From: Sulfurovum sp.
Lineage (GTDB): Bacteria > Campylobacterota > Campylobacteria > Campylobacterales > Sulfurovaceae
Direction of reading: 5' to 3'
NCBI GenBank assembly: GCA_030626265.1
Contig: DAOUPF010000005.1
Coordinates: forward strand, 1 to 14,891
DNA length: 14,891 nt
Part shown: positions 1 through 6,651 of the stretch, piece by piece
How the letters are laid out: every line of letters starts with the position of its first letter
Numbering within the stretch: the stretch's first letter is position 1
The notes under the pieces: model-generated
What the model saw: the letters and a program-made list of their open reading frames with translations, nothing else
The model's database searches: none
Told to the model about the DNA's origin: nothing
Position numbers and translations under genes: made by a program

Positions 1-830
1 GTGGCATCCTTGTGTATCAGAGAGAAAGGTCCTATAACTGGTAATTTTATAGGTAGGTAGTTGGGATTGTCAAGGGATTGTAGGGCTTGGTTATCAGCTT
101 GTTCTCTACCTACTACTAGCTTGGCTCCATCAGGTAGTCTGAAGTGTCGTCCAAATTTTAGTAGATCTATATCATCAACTGTAAACTCTTCATGCTTGAC
201 AAACTCTGTAATCTTTTGACTGTAGATGGGCTCTGTCAACAGACATCCCCCACCTGGACTCTGATAATCTTCCCAGCCATACTGTTCTACCAAAGAGAGC
301 TGTCTATCACGACTCCTGCCTGAGATATCCAGTAACTTCTCTCTATCTACCCAACACTCTATCTCTGGTGTAGTAGGCTCCATAAGCTTTGCTGATAGTG
401 GACGGAGGATTAGCTTGTCATCTTTGTCATTTGCTAGTTTGCTGACCTGCTTTAGTGCATCAGCTCTCTGGCTCATAGGTCTCTGACCTAGCACTTCACC
501 AGTGACTAGAAATGAAGCTCCTAGCTCTTTCATCATAGACTTTGCTATTGTAAACATATAACCATGACAATCAATACATGGATTGAAATTTTTGCCATAC
601 CCATATACTGGGTCAAACAGGATATTTTGAATATACTCTTCACGAACATCTACTATTTTGAAATCCGCACCTGCTATTTTGGCTCGTCTCTCCATCTCTT
701 GGCTACTATCTTTTGTGCCTGCAAAACCTATCTTGATATGCAGTGCTGTTACATCGATACCCTGTTCACACATTAGCTTGATAGCAATCATACTATCAAG
801 CCCTCCACTAAATAAAGAAATTGCTCTCAT
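1..830 (-). CDS. PP-loop ATP pyrophosphatase with NFACT-R-like tail, probable tRNA thiolation enzyme (partial)
   Basis: The gene is read leftwards from an ATG at 830-828 and runs off the left edge, so only about 276 N-terminal codons are visible and the C-terminus is missing. An SGGLDS PP-loop (residues 8-13) is the ATP pyrophosphatase signature of the MnmA/ThiI/argininosuccinate synthase superfamily. A C-x2-C pair (NPCIDC, C85 and C88) and a PGGGCLLT motif (C196) are cysteines of the kind sulfur-transfer enzymes use. From about residue 222 the LLKFGRHFRLPDGAKLVVGR stretch resembles the NFACT-R (DUF814) RNA-binding domain. Family knowledge suggests adenylation and thiolation of a tRNA base; the exact base is not known. 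The first 23 bases overlap the 3' end of dnaG, which implies translational coupling. It is not MnmA itself, because the motif order differs. The family call is solid and the substrate is inferred. Confidence 0.8.
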   Translation of the reverse strand, partial: MRAISLFSGGLDSMIAIKLMCEQGIDVTALHIKIGFAGTKDSSQEMERRAKIAGADFKIVDVREEYIQNILFDPVYGYGKNFNPCIDCHGYMFTIAKSMMKELGASFLVTGEVLGQRPMSQRADALKQVSKLANDKDDKLILRPLSAKLMEPTTPEIECWVDREKLLDISGRSRDRQLSLVEQYGWEDYQSPGGGCLLTEPIYSQKITEFVKHEEFTVDDIDLLKFGRHFRLPDGAKLVVGREQADNQALQSLDNPNYLPIKLPVIGPFSLIHKDA

Positions 831-2475
831 ATGGTACTAACTCTCCTCGTTTTATTCTTGGAATGATATCTTTTTGTATCTTATTTCTCATATATACTTT
901 TTTGTCAAATGCTATCTCTCTATTTTGCATGACAGATTTGAACTTTTTGAGATAATACATCTCTAACTGCTTTAGAAGTGCTCGTCGTAGCTCCTCTTCA
1001 TTGAGAGTTGGTATCTTCTCATCTATACTAAGCCTCATGATATGCGGATGCTCATGCTCACCACGCATAAGTGCTCCTAGAGTATCCTGATACACGCCTA
1101 CCATATCATCGGAGAGTACATTGAGTACCTCATCTACTAGACGACTATTCTCTATCAATGTCTTTAGTATACTTTGCCACTCTGGATCCTCTTTTGTACT
1201 CTCACCTATAAACTGCTGCTTCAGATGAGTGTTGTCACGGTGTGAGCCAAAGAGTGTAGAGGATACTCCTAGTATAGTGGCAGCTATAGGGATATAAGCA
1301 TCTTTGATGATAGGGCTTAGTGTTGATAGATATGTTTTCATCTCTGCAAATGCAGCCTCTTTTTGGTTGGGGTTATTTAGATCATACACCGCTGATATCT
1401 CCTCCAAAACAAAAGGAATCAGAGGCTTCGCTCCTCGTAATAATACAGCTACTTTTTCACTATCTCCTGAAGCTATCATATCTGCTGGGTCTTGACCATT
1501 TGGGAAGAGTACTACTCCTCCTTCAAAACCATGAGAGCCTAGCAGTCGTGCAGCTTTTAGTGCTGCTCCTACCCCTGCTTTGTCTCCATCATATGCTAGT
1601 ATGACTTTTGGTTCACCCTTTCTAATCAGTGGTAAATGCTCATCAGTGAGTGCTGTTCCTAGTGTAGCTACAGCCCCTTTGAAACCTGCTTGATGGAACA
1701 TGATGACATCTAAGTATCCCTCACAGATAATAATCTCTTTTTTTGAATAGATACTATCTTTTGCTCTATGATAGCCATAGAGTAGTCTTGATTTGTTGAA
1801 TAATTTTGTCTGAGGAGAGTTGATGTATTTGGCAGGATGGTTACTCATCGTACGCCCACCAAAGCCAACTAGTGCTCCACTAGGCGAATAGATAGGAAAA
1901 GTTATCCTCTGTGAAAGCCTTGCATAATATCGACCATCTTCACCTTGGGCTACAATCCCTGCTTCTACTGCTTGTGGTAGTGGTATGTGCTGAGCATTTA
2001 GATGATCCATTACTTGGCTGCCATCAGGCACAAACCCTACACCAAACTCCTCTACAGAGTGCTGTGCTATCCCTCTATTATGAAGATACTCTTGTGAATC
2101 CCTACTTTTATCTAGGCTATTTTTATACCATTTTTGTAGTACTTCTAGTACTCTTTTAGACTCACTATAATCGCTACTTCCCTTAGTATATCTCAGTGAA
2201 AAATTATACATAGAGGCCAATTTTTCTATGGCTTCTGGATAATTTATCTTCTCTGTCTCCATCACAAATTTGATGGCATCTCCCCCTACTCCACAACCAA
2301 AGCAGTGGTATATCTGCTTGGATGGACTCACTACAAAACTTGGTGTTTTTTCACCATGGAACGGACAATTTGCCTTATAGTTGGCACCCGCTTTTCTAAG
2401 CTCTATGTAGTTGCCCAGCACATCAACAATATCTACACTACTTTTAAGTGATTCTATGGAGGATTGATCAATCAT
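808..2475 (-). CDS. dnaG: DNA primase DnaG
   Basis: DnaG makes the RNA primers for replication, working with the DnaB helicase. The protein has 555 residues from the ATG at 2475. It carries an N-terminal CHC2 zinc finger (C37, H40, C58, C61 in CPFH and CFGC), then the TOPRIM catalytic core with E252 in ICEGYLD and the metal-binding pair D296/D298 in AYDGD. The C-terminal helicase-binding part shows little recognisable sequence, as is usual. The reading frame stays open upstream to an ATG at 2517. The 2475 start is preferred because MIDQSSIESL followed by DIVDVLGNYIEL matches primase N-termini, and because an extended -10 box lies only seven bases upstream. No Shine-Dalgarno sequence precedes this ATG, so the mRNA may be leaderless. 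The gene is divergent from the TPR-rnhA-rnc-aroC operon, and its stop lies inside the following PP-loop gene. Confidence 0.96.
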   Translation of the reverse strand: MIDQSSIESLKSSVDIVDVLGNYIELRKAGANYKANCPFHGEKTPSFVVSPSKQIYHCFGCGVGGDAIKFVMETEKINYPEAIEKLASMYNFSLRYTKGSSDYSESKRVLEVLQKWYKNSLDKSRDSQEYLHNRGIAQHSVEEFGVGFVPDGSQVMDHLNAQHIPLPQAVEAGIVAQGEDGRYYARLSQRITFPIYSPSGALVGFGGRTMSNHPAKYINSPQTKLFNKSRLLYGYHRAKDSIYSKKEIIICEGYLDVIMFHQAGFKGAVATLGTALTDEHLPLIRKGEPKVILAYDGDKAGVGAALKAARLLGSHGFEGGVVLFPNGQDPADMIASGDSEKVAVLLRGAKPLIPFVLEEISAVYDLNNPNQKEAAFAEMKTYLSTLSPIIKDAYIPIAATILGVSSTLFGSHRDNTHLKQQFIGESTKEDPEWQSILKTLIENSRLVDEVLNVLSDDMVGVYQDTLGALMRGEHEHPHIMRLSIDEKIPTLNEEELRRALLKQLEMYYLKKFKSVMQNREIAFDKKVYMRNKIQKDIIPRIKRGELVPYESNFFI

Positions 2476-2481
2476 AGAGAA

Positions 2482-2487
2482 ATTATA
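2482..2487 (-). promoter_or_regulatory. extended -10 promoter box of dnaG
   Basis: Read on the minus strand this is TATAAT preceded by TGG, a perfect extended -10 (TGnTATAAT). No good -35 is seen at normal spacing, which is common in Campylobacterota sigma-70 promoters. Seven bases downstream of the box is position 2475, the A of the preferred dnaG start codon, so a leaderless transcript is predicted. Confidence 0.65.
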
Positions 2488-2500
2488 CCAAATAATTTGA

Positions 2501-2506
2501 TATAAT
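2501..2506 (+). promoter_or_regulatory. extended -10 promoter box of the TPR-rnhA-rnc-aroC operon
   Basis: TATAAT preceded by TGA gives a second extended -10, facing away from the dnaG box with only 13 bases between the two hexamers. The expected start site is near 2513. That leaves a leader of about 20 nt containing AAAGG at 2522-2526, six bases before the TTG start codon at 2533. Confidence 0.6.
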
Positions 2507-2532
2507 TGCATCAACAAAAATAAAGGCCTTCT

Positions 2533-3576
2533 TTGGATAGTTTTTTACCACACTATAATGATCCTCTTTTTAGTATCATTCTTATTGTTTTTATCACTCT
2601 AGCTATCGCTATGGTTACTTATTGGTGGAGCATCTATATGCAACAGAGGCAAAAGAGCCAGTTGATGGAGTTCTTGGATAAGTTTGATGGTACACAGTGT
2701 GTACTTGATGAGACGGATATGCCTTATGATGAGAGTATGAACAGACCTATGTTGCTACTTGCAAAAGCTTTTGAGACAAGCGGAGAGTATCACAAAACCA
2801 TCAGTATATACCTCTATCTCATACGGTATACAAAAAGTCCCGAGCTTCTAGAACAGCTAGGGAAGATATATCTAACAGCTGGTTTTTTAGAGCGTGCAGA
2901 GTCTATATTTTTAGAGATTTTATCAAAACAACCTAGGGACAAAGCTATACTTTACCAGCTAGGCGTTGTTTATGAGATGTTGCAGGAGTATGACAAAGCT
3001 ATAGAGACTCTGGAGCCTCTGGAGATACTAGGTGAAGATACAGATATGTTAAAAGCTTTTTGGGAATTTGAAAAACTTCAAAAAAACACTACTCTATCAT
3101 CAGAAGAAAAAGAGACAGCTCTTCTAAATATCCCCAAAGTACATCCAAAGCTATATAGACATACTATCTCTGCACTATTTGAGCTTCTCCCACAAAAAGC
3201 ATGGAAGTATCTACAGCAAGACCGCCTAAGCGAGTCTCTAGATCTCTTATGGTATTTACCCAAATCCCAACTTGATTTTGATATAATCCAAACAAGTAGT
3301 AGCCTAACAAAGATATATTTTGCTAAAGGCATTCTAGACAAGATTAGTACTAAAGATTTGAAAGTATCTAGTGGCATTGTGAGCATTGATATTTTGGCAG
3401 CTGCTAGATCAAATGGTGAGAATAGAGGTGATATCTCCTTCTCTTATCTATGCTCTAGTTGCAAACAGAGTTTTCCTATCTCATTCAAGCGATGTCCTAG
3501 CTGTCTAGCTATAAACTCAGTAACTGTAGAGGAGCACATAGTAAAACATGAAGAAAGAGATTACTCTATATTCTGA
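2533..3576 (+). CDS. membrane-anchored TPR protein with C-terminal zinc ribbon, LapB (YciM)-like
   Basis: The 347-aa protein has one N-terminal membrane helix (about residues 12-34), then a short linker and TPR-like helical repeats (clearest at about residues 70-165). It ends in a four-cysteine zinc ribbon (C307, C310, C321, C324; CSSC and CPSC). This architecture is that of LapB/YciM, a 389-aa inner-membrane protein which in E. coli controls LpxC turnover through FtsH and so lipopolysaccharide synthesis. Whether this homologue does the same here is inference. The start is TTG, chosen because AAAGG lies six bases upstream and because the next in-frame ATG would destroy the membrane helix. It heads the operon and its last 29 bases overlap rnhA. 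The middle region (about 165-290) has weak repeat character. The architecture is confident, the function moderate. Confidence 0.8.
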   Translation: MDSFLPHYNDPLFSIILIVFITLAIAMVTYWWSIYMQQRQKSQLMEFLDKFDGTQCVLDETDMPYDESMNRPMLLLAKAFETSGEYHKTISIYLYLIRYTKSPELLEQLGKIYLTAGFLERAESIFLEILSKQPRDKAILYQLGVVYEMLQEYDKAIETLEPLEILGEDTDMLKAFWEFEKLQKNTTLSSEEKETALLNIPKVHPKLYRHTISALFELLPQKAWKYLQQDRLSESLDLLWYLPKSQLDFDIIQTSSSLTKIYFAKGILDKISTKDLKVSSGIVSIDILAAARSNGENRGDISFSYLCSSCKQSFPISFKRCPSCLAINSVTVEEHIVKHEERDYSIF

Positions 3577-3979
3577 TGGCTCTAGCTTGGGCAATCCTGG
3601 TCCTGGAGGCTACGGTGGCATACTAGAGTTTAGAGGCAAACGCAAAGAGTACTGCGGTGCAGATGCACATACCACAAACAATAGAATGGAACTCATGGGA
3701 GTCATAGCAGGACTAAGACTACTCAAAGAGCCTTGCAAGGTAGAGGTCATATCTGATAGCTCTTATGTAGTAAAAGCCATAAATGAGTGGCTAGAGGGCT
3801 GGATAAAAAAAAGCTTCAAAAAAGTAAAAAATATTGACCTATGGGAAGCATATATAGAAGCTGCAACCCAACATGAAGTAAGAGGCACTTGGGTACGAGG
3901 ACACAATGGTCACCCAGAAAATGAACGCTGTGACGAGCTAGCTAGAGATGAAGCAGAAAGGATAAAGGCATCACTATGA
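3548..3979 (+). CDS. rnhA: ribonuclease HI
   Basis: RNase HI cuts the RNA strand of RNA-DNA hybrids, removing R-loops and primer RNA. The 143-aa length is normal for the family. All four acidic catalytic residues are visible: D10 (YSDGS), E48 (NNRMELMG), D70 (ISDSSYV) and D129 (ERCDELAR, matching D134 of E. coli), plus the active-site-loop H119 in [10 protein letters not shown]. The basic handle region ([11 protein letters not shown]) is present. The start ATG lies inside the upstream TPR gene (29-bp overlap) and the TGA stop overlaps the rnc ATG in an ATGA motif. Both overlaps suggest translational coupling. The rnhA-rnc-aroC order is also found in Helicobacter pylori. Confidence 0.97.
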   Translation: MKKEITLYSDGSSLGNPGPGGYGGILEFRGKRKEYCGADAHTTNNRMELMGVIAGLRLLKEPCKVEVISDSSYVVKAINEWLEGWIKKSFKKVKNIDLWEAYIEAATQHEVRGTWVRGHNGHPENERCDELARDEAERIKASL

Positions 3980-4671
3980 AAGATAACATAAAAATGAGTG
4001 ACTATACTAATCTTGAGAAGAGATTAAAATATATATTCAAAGATAAGCAGTTGATTATTGAGGCTTTGACTCACAAAAGTTATAAAAAGCCTTACAATAA
4101 TGAGCGGCTAGAATTTTTGGGTGATGCTGTACTAGACTTGATAGTGGGAGAGTTTCTATTTTTGGAGTTTCCTGAAGAAGCGGAGGGAGTACTCTCCAAG
4201 ATAAGAGCCTCTCTAGTCAATGAGAGTGGATTTACAAAACTAGCCAAACAGTTGAAGCTAGGCAAATATATATATCTATCCCCTGCAGAAGAGAGCAACG
4301 AAGGTAGAGAGAAGCCATCTCTACTATCTAATGCTTTTGAAGCAATTATAGGTGCTATGTATCTAGAAGCTGGACTAAAAACTTGTCAAGAGATAACTAT
4401 CAACCTTCTCAAAGAGACATACCCAAAGATAGACCTCAACACTCTATCCAAAGACTACAAAACTGCCCTCCAAGAGCTAACCCAAGCAACTCATGGTGTC
4501 ACACCTATATATGATATGATAGGTTCTAGTGGTCCTGACCATAAAAAAGAGTTTGAGATAGAAGTAGTTCTAAATGGTGAGTCCATAGCAAAAGCTCGTG
4601 GCAAAAGCAAAAAAGAGGCTCAGCAAAAAGCTGCCAAGATAGCACTTAAAAAACTAAAGGCAAATGCATGA
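3976..4671 (+). CDS. rnc: ribonuclease III
   Basis: RNase III cuts double-stranded RNA, processing rRNA precursors and structured mRNAs. The 231-aa protein has the family signature [11 protein letters not shown] at residues 42-52, catalytic D50, and E122 in [17 protein letters not shown]-terminal double-stranded RNA-binding domain (about 158-229) ends in the usual basic helix ([16 protein letters not shown]). N119 stands where many homologues have Asp, a known variant. The ATG at 3976 overlaps the rnhA stop. A second in-frame ATG at 3994 is possible and would give a more typical short N-terminus. The stop overlaps the aroC ATG in ATGA. The nearby minus-strand transcript at 6194-6461 is predicted to form long RNA helices, a natural type of substrate for this enzyme. 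Confidence 0.97.
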   Translation: MKDNIKMSDYTNLEKRLKYIFKDKQLIIEALTHKSYKKPYNNERLEFLGDAVLDLIVGEFLFLEFPEEAEGVLSKIRASLVNESGFTKLAKQLKLGKYIYLSPAEESNEGREKPSLLSNAFEAIIGAMYLEAGLKTCQEITINLLKETYPKIDLNTLSKDYKTALQELTQATHGVTPIYDMIGSSGPDHKKEFEIEVVLNGESIAKARGKSKKEAQQKAAKIALKKLKANA

Positions 4672-5741
4672 ATACTTTTGGAAAAAAGCTAACCCTCACT
4701 ACATTTGGAGAGTCTCATGGCAAAGCTTTGGGCTGTGTCTTAGATGGTGTACCTGCTGGGCTAGCTATAGATGAAGCATATATACAAAGTGAGCTAGATC
4801 GTAGAAAACCAGGAAAAAGCGAACTAGAAACTGGACGCAAAGAAGCTGATAGAGTAGAGATACTCTCTGGGGTATTTGAGGGATTGAGCACTGGTACTCC
4901 TATTGCCATGGTTATATTTAATACCAATCAAAAATCCAAAGATTATGACAATGTCAAAGATCTATTTCGTCCTGGACATGCTGACTTTACTTATTATCAC
5001 AAGTATGGTTTGCGTGATTACCGTGGCGGGGGGAGAAGCTCTGCGAGAGAAACTGCTGCTAGAGTCGCAGGCGGTGCTATAGCCAAATTAATCTTAGCAG
5101 AGATAGGTGTGGCTATCCAGAGTGGAGTTTGTGAAGTAGATGGAATCTCAGGTGAGATACAAGATTTTGAATATGCCAAAGGCTCCAAACTATACGCACT
5201 AGATCCAAATGTGGAGAAAGCTCAAGAGAGTGCTATCCTAACTGCCAAGAACAACCACAACTCTGTAGGTGGCGTAGTACTGACTACCGCTACTGGCGTA
5301 CCAATAGGTCTAGGTGAGCCTATATACTACAAACTTGATGCTACCCTAGCAGAAGCTATGATGGGAATAAATGCTGCAAAAGCGGTAGAGATAGGTGATG
5401 GAGTAGCCAGCACTCATCTCAAAGGTAATGAAAGTAATGATGAGCTGAATAATCAAGGGTTTGTAAGCAATCATGCTGGTGGTATACTAGGCGGCATCAG
5501 TAATGGTGACACTGTCATAGTAAAAACCCACTTCAAGCCCACCCCCTCTATCTTCCAAGAGCAAGATACTATTACAACGGATAACCAAGAGGTAAAGTGT
5601 AACCTAAAAGGTCGTCATGACCCTTGTGTAGCCATACGAGGCTCCATAGTATGTGAAGCAATGATGGCACTAACTCTAGCTGATATGGTACTACTAAATA
5701 TGGGTAAGAAAATGGAACATTTGAAGAGTATCTATAGTTAA
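4668..5741 (+). CDS. aroC: chorismate synthase
   Basis: AroC converts 5-enolpyruvylshikimate-3-phosphate to chorismate, the last shikimate-pathway step and the branch point for aromatic amino acids and folate. The 357-aa length is typical. All three family signatures are present: GESHGKALG near the N-terminus with H17, [17 protein letters not shown] near residue 125, and the C-terminal [10 protein letters not shown]. The enzyme needs reduced FMN; whether this one reduces its own flavin cannot be told by eye. The start overlaps the rnc stop by 4 bp. The TAA stop directly abuts, with zero bases between, the stop of the convergent yaiI gene, so there is no room for a separate terminator. Confidence 0.97.
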   Translation: MNTFGKKLTLTTFGESHGKALGCVLDGVPAGLAIDEAYIQSELDRRKPGKSELETGRKEADRVEILSGVFEGLSTGTPIAMVIFNTNQKSKDYDNVKDLFRPGHADFTYYHKYGLRDYRGGGRSSARETAARVAGGAIAKLILAEIGVAIQSGVCEVDGISGEIQDFEYAKGSKLYALDPNVEKAQESAILTAKNNHNSVGGVVLTTATGVPIGLGEPIYYKLDATLAEAMMGINAAKAVEIGDGVASTHLKGNESNDELNNQGFVSNHAGGILGGISNGDTVIVKTHFKPTPSIFQEQDTITTDNQEVKCNLKGRHDPCVAIRGSIVCEAMMALTLADMVLLNMGKKMEHLKSIYS

Positions 5742-6191
5742 TTATCGAAAATATTTAGCTAAAAAAGCATTAAATTGATTTGCAAAAGCATGGGCATCTT
5801 TTGTTCCAAATGCTTTTGGTCCTCCTGTCATCTCTCCACTCTCTCTGATACTCTCCATGAGATTTCTCATAGCTAGATACTGCTTGATATTTTCTACACT
5901 GTATAGTTCACCTCTGTGATCTATGGCATGAGCATCTTTGCTGATGATATGATCTGCTAGAGGGATATCAGCAGTGATGACCAAGTCACCTTTTTCTGCT
6001 AGTTCTACTATATGTTTGTCCGCTTCATCTGCACCTTGCTCTACAATTATGTATTCTATATACTTTGATTTCCCAATATTTATCTTTTTGTTTGCTATAA
6101 CTTTTGTGCTGATTTTCAAACGCTCAATAGCTTTGAGGACTATAGGTTTGAGAAGGTTTGGAAAGGCATCACCATCTATAAATAAAGTCAA
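5742..6191 (-). CDS. YaiI/YqxD family protein (DUF188, PIN-like)
   Basis: The 149-aa protein matches the DUF188 family of small PIN-like proteins. It starts MTLFIDGDAFPNLLK, with the acidic pair D6/D8 typical of a metal-binding nuclease-like site. Other landmarks are QGADEADKHIVEL, the ITADIPLADHII strand and RGELYSVENIKQYLAMRN. The biochemical function of the family is not settled; a nuclease role is inferred from the fold. The start is TTG at 6191: an in-frame TGA sits two codons upstream, so no longer version exists, and MTLFIDGD aligns with family N-termini. A GAGGTGG ribosome site lies just upstream, inside the left arm of the 33-bp inverted repeat, so its access may depend on RNA folding. 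Confidence 0.88.
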   Translation of the reverse strand: MTLFIDGDAFPNLLKPIVLKAIERLKISTKVIANKKINIGKSKYIEYIIVEQGADEADKHIVELAEKGDLVITADIPLADHIISKDAHAIDHRGELYSVENIKQYLAMRNLMESIRESGEMTGGPKAFGTKDAHAFANQFNAFLAKYFR

Positions 6192-6193
6192 TT

Positions 6194-6226
6194 GTCACCA
6201 CCTCATCTATATACAGTAAGCTTTAA
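6194..6226 (+). repeat. left terminal inverted repeat, 33 bp
   Basis: It begins GTCACCACCTCATCTATATA and ends GTAAGCTTTAA. It differs from the reverse complement of 6429-6461 at three positions (6202, 6210, 6217). The ribosome-binding site of yaiI lies inside it on the minus strand. Confidence 0.9.
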
Positions 6227-6407
6227 TGCTGTGATTTTGTTCATAATCAAGGCAGGTTTTTAAAGGACTCGCCTTAGCGAATTCAAGAAAATCTAACGCG
6301 GAGTATGGGCGAAAGCACTGCACCCTACGGGAAGAAAGAGAAGAAGCAATCTGCAAGTAAAATAATCTTTGAATTAACCAGTTAGTCCTACATATTATTT
6401 TACTCAC
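6207..6407 (-). CDS. doubtful 66-aa ORF inside the inverted-repeat element
   Basis: A GTG at 6407 is preceded by AGGAG at 6418-6414, six bases upstream, which looks like a proper ribosome site. The frame runs 66 codons to a TAG inside the left terminal repeat, 15 bases before the yaiI start codon. Against it being a gene: the ribosome site and start both lie in an arm of the predicted 35-bp stem, the protein has no recognisable motif, and the frame simply follows the inverted-repeat arms. It may be a by-product of the element's structure, or a small element-borne peptide whose translation is controlled by folding. Confidence 0.2.
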   Translation of the reverse strand: MSKIICRTNWLIQRLFYLQIASSLSSRRVQCFRPYSALDFLEFAKASPLKTCLDYEQNHSIKAYCI

Positions 6408-6428
6408 AGCTCACTCCTTCTCTTTCTT
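6332..6428 (-). other. 35-bp nested stem-loop (predicted RNA structure)
   Basis: On the minus strand the arm 6428-6394 faces the arm 6366-6332 across a 27-nt loop. The outer 12 bp and inner 11 bp are perfect. In the middle 12 positions the DNA repeat matches at only six, but five of the six differences become G-U wobbles if transcribed leftwards, leaving one mismatch. Transcribed rightwards they would be A-C mismatches. The bias points to a structured RNA made in the same direction as ywbE and yaiI. Confidence 0.6.
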
Positions 6429-6461
6429 TTAAAGCTTGCTGTATTTAGATGAAGTGGTGAC
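6429..6461 (-). repeat. right terminal inverted repeat, 33 bp
   Basis: Read on the minus strand it begins GTCACCACTTCATCTAAATA and ends GCAAGCTTTAA. It encodes the last ten residues (VTTSSKYSKL) and the stop codon of the ywbE gene. A 13-bp palindrome, AGTGGT-G-ACCACT, spans the outer junction at 6453-6465. Confidence 0.9.
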
Positions 6462-6650
6462 CACTATCTCTTTTACTCTGCCTACCTCTTTGGTATCTAA
6501 TCGTACTTTTATACCATGAGGATGCATAGCAGAGTTGGTAAGTATTCTCTGGACGATACCATAAGTGATATAGCCTGAGCTTTGGTCTTCTTTGAGGACG
6601 ATACCTACATTTAGACCTACTTTTATATCCGCTCTTTTTGTACCTACCAT
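6429..6650 (-). CDS. ywbE: YwbE family protein (DUF2196), C-terminus supplied by a repeat element
   Basis: The 73-aa protein matches the small DUF2196/YwbE family: KRADIKVGLNVGIVLKEDQ, then GIVQRIL, then HPHGIKVRLDTKEVGRVKEI. The molecular function of the family is unknown; the KOW-like basic beta character suggests nucleic-acid binding, but that is inference. Known members end at about the GRVxEI position (residue 62 here). The extra VVTTSSKYSKL is therefore unusual, and its last ten residues are encoded entirely by the 33-bp terminal repeat of the adjacent element. The ATG at 6650 lies one base after the stop of the 165-aa gene, with an AAAGAG ribosome site inside that gene, so the two are co-translated. 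Confidence 0.82.
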   Translation of the reverse strand: MVGTKRADIKVGLNVGIVLKEDQSSGYITYGIVQRILTNSAMHPHGIKVRLDTKEVGRVKEIVVTTSSKYSKL

Positions 6651-6651
6651 T

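Larger units (their letters stand above)
6194..6461 (-). mobile_element. 268-bp inverted-repeat element, MITE-like or mobile structured RNA
   Basis: The two ends (6194-6226 and 6429-6461) are inverted copies matching at 30 of 33 positions. Directly inside the right end begins a second perfect inverted pair (6417-6428 with 6332-6343), continuing into a 35-bp stem. The remaining 105 nt (6227-6331) hold small hairpins such as TCGC-CTTA-GCGA and CCC-TAC-GGG. No transposase is encoded; the only ORF is a doubtful 66 codons. The right end supplies the last ten codons and stop of ywbE, and the left end stops two bases short of the yaiI start codon. Removing the element in silico joins ywbE to yaiI through a TTGA stop/start overlap. 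No target-site duplication is visible. The inverted repeats are directly seen; mobility is inferred. Confidence 0.6.

Noticed and set aside
2475..2517. Longer dnaG start at 2517
   Set aside because: The extra 14 residues do not resemble primase N-termini and would place the strong -10 box inside the coding sequence; it remains possible only if transcription starts further upstream.
6268..6300. Possible integron attC-like core (TCTAACGC in this stretch)
   Set aside because: No properly spaced partner box or integrase is present; the inverted ends of the 268-bp element explain the symmetry better.
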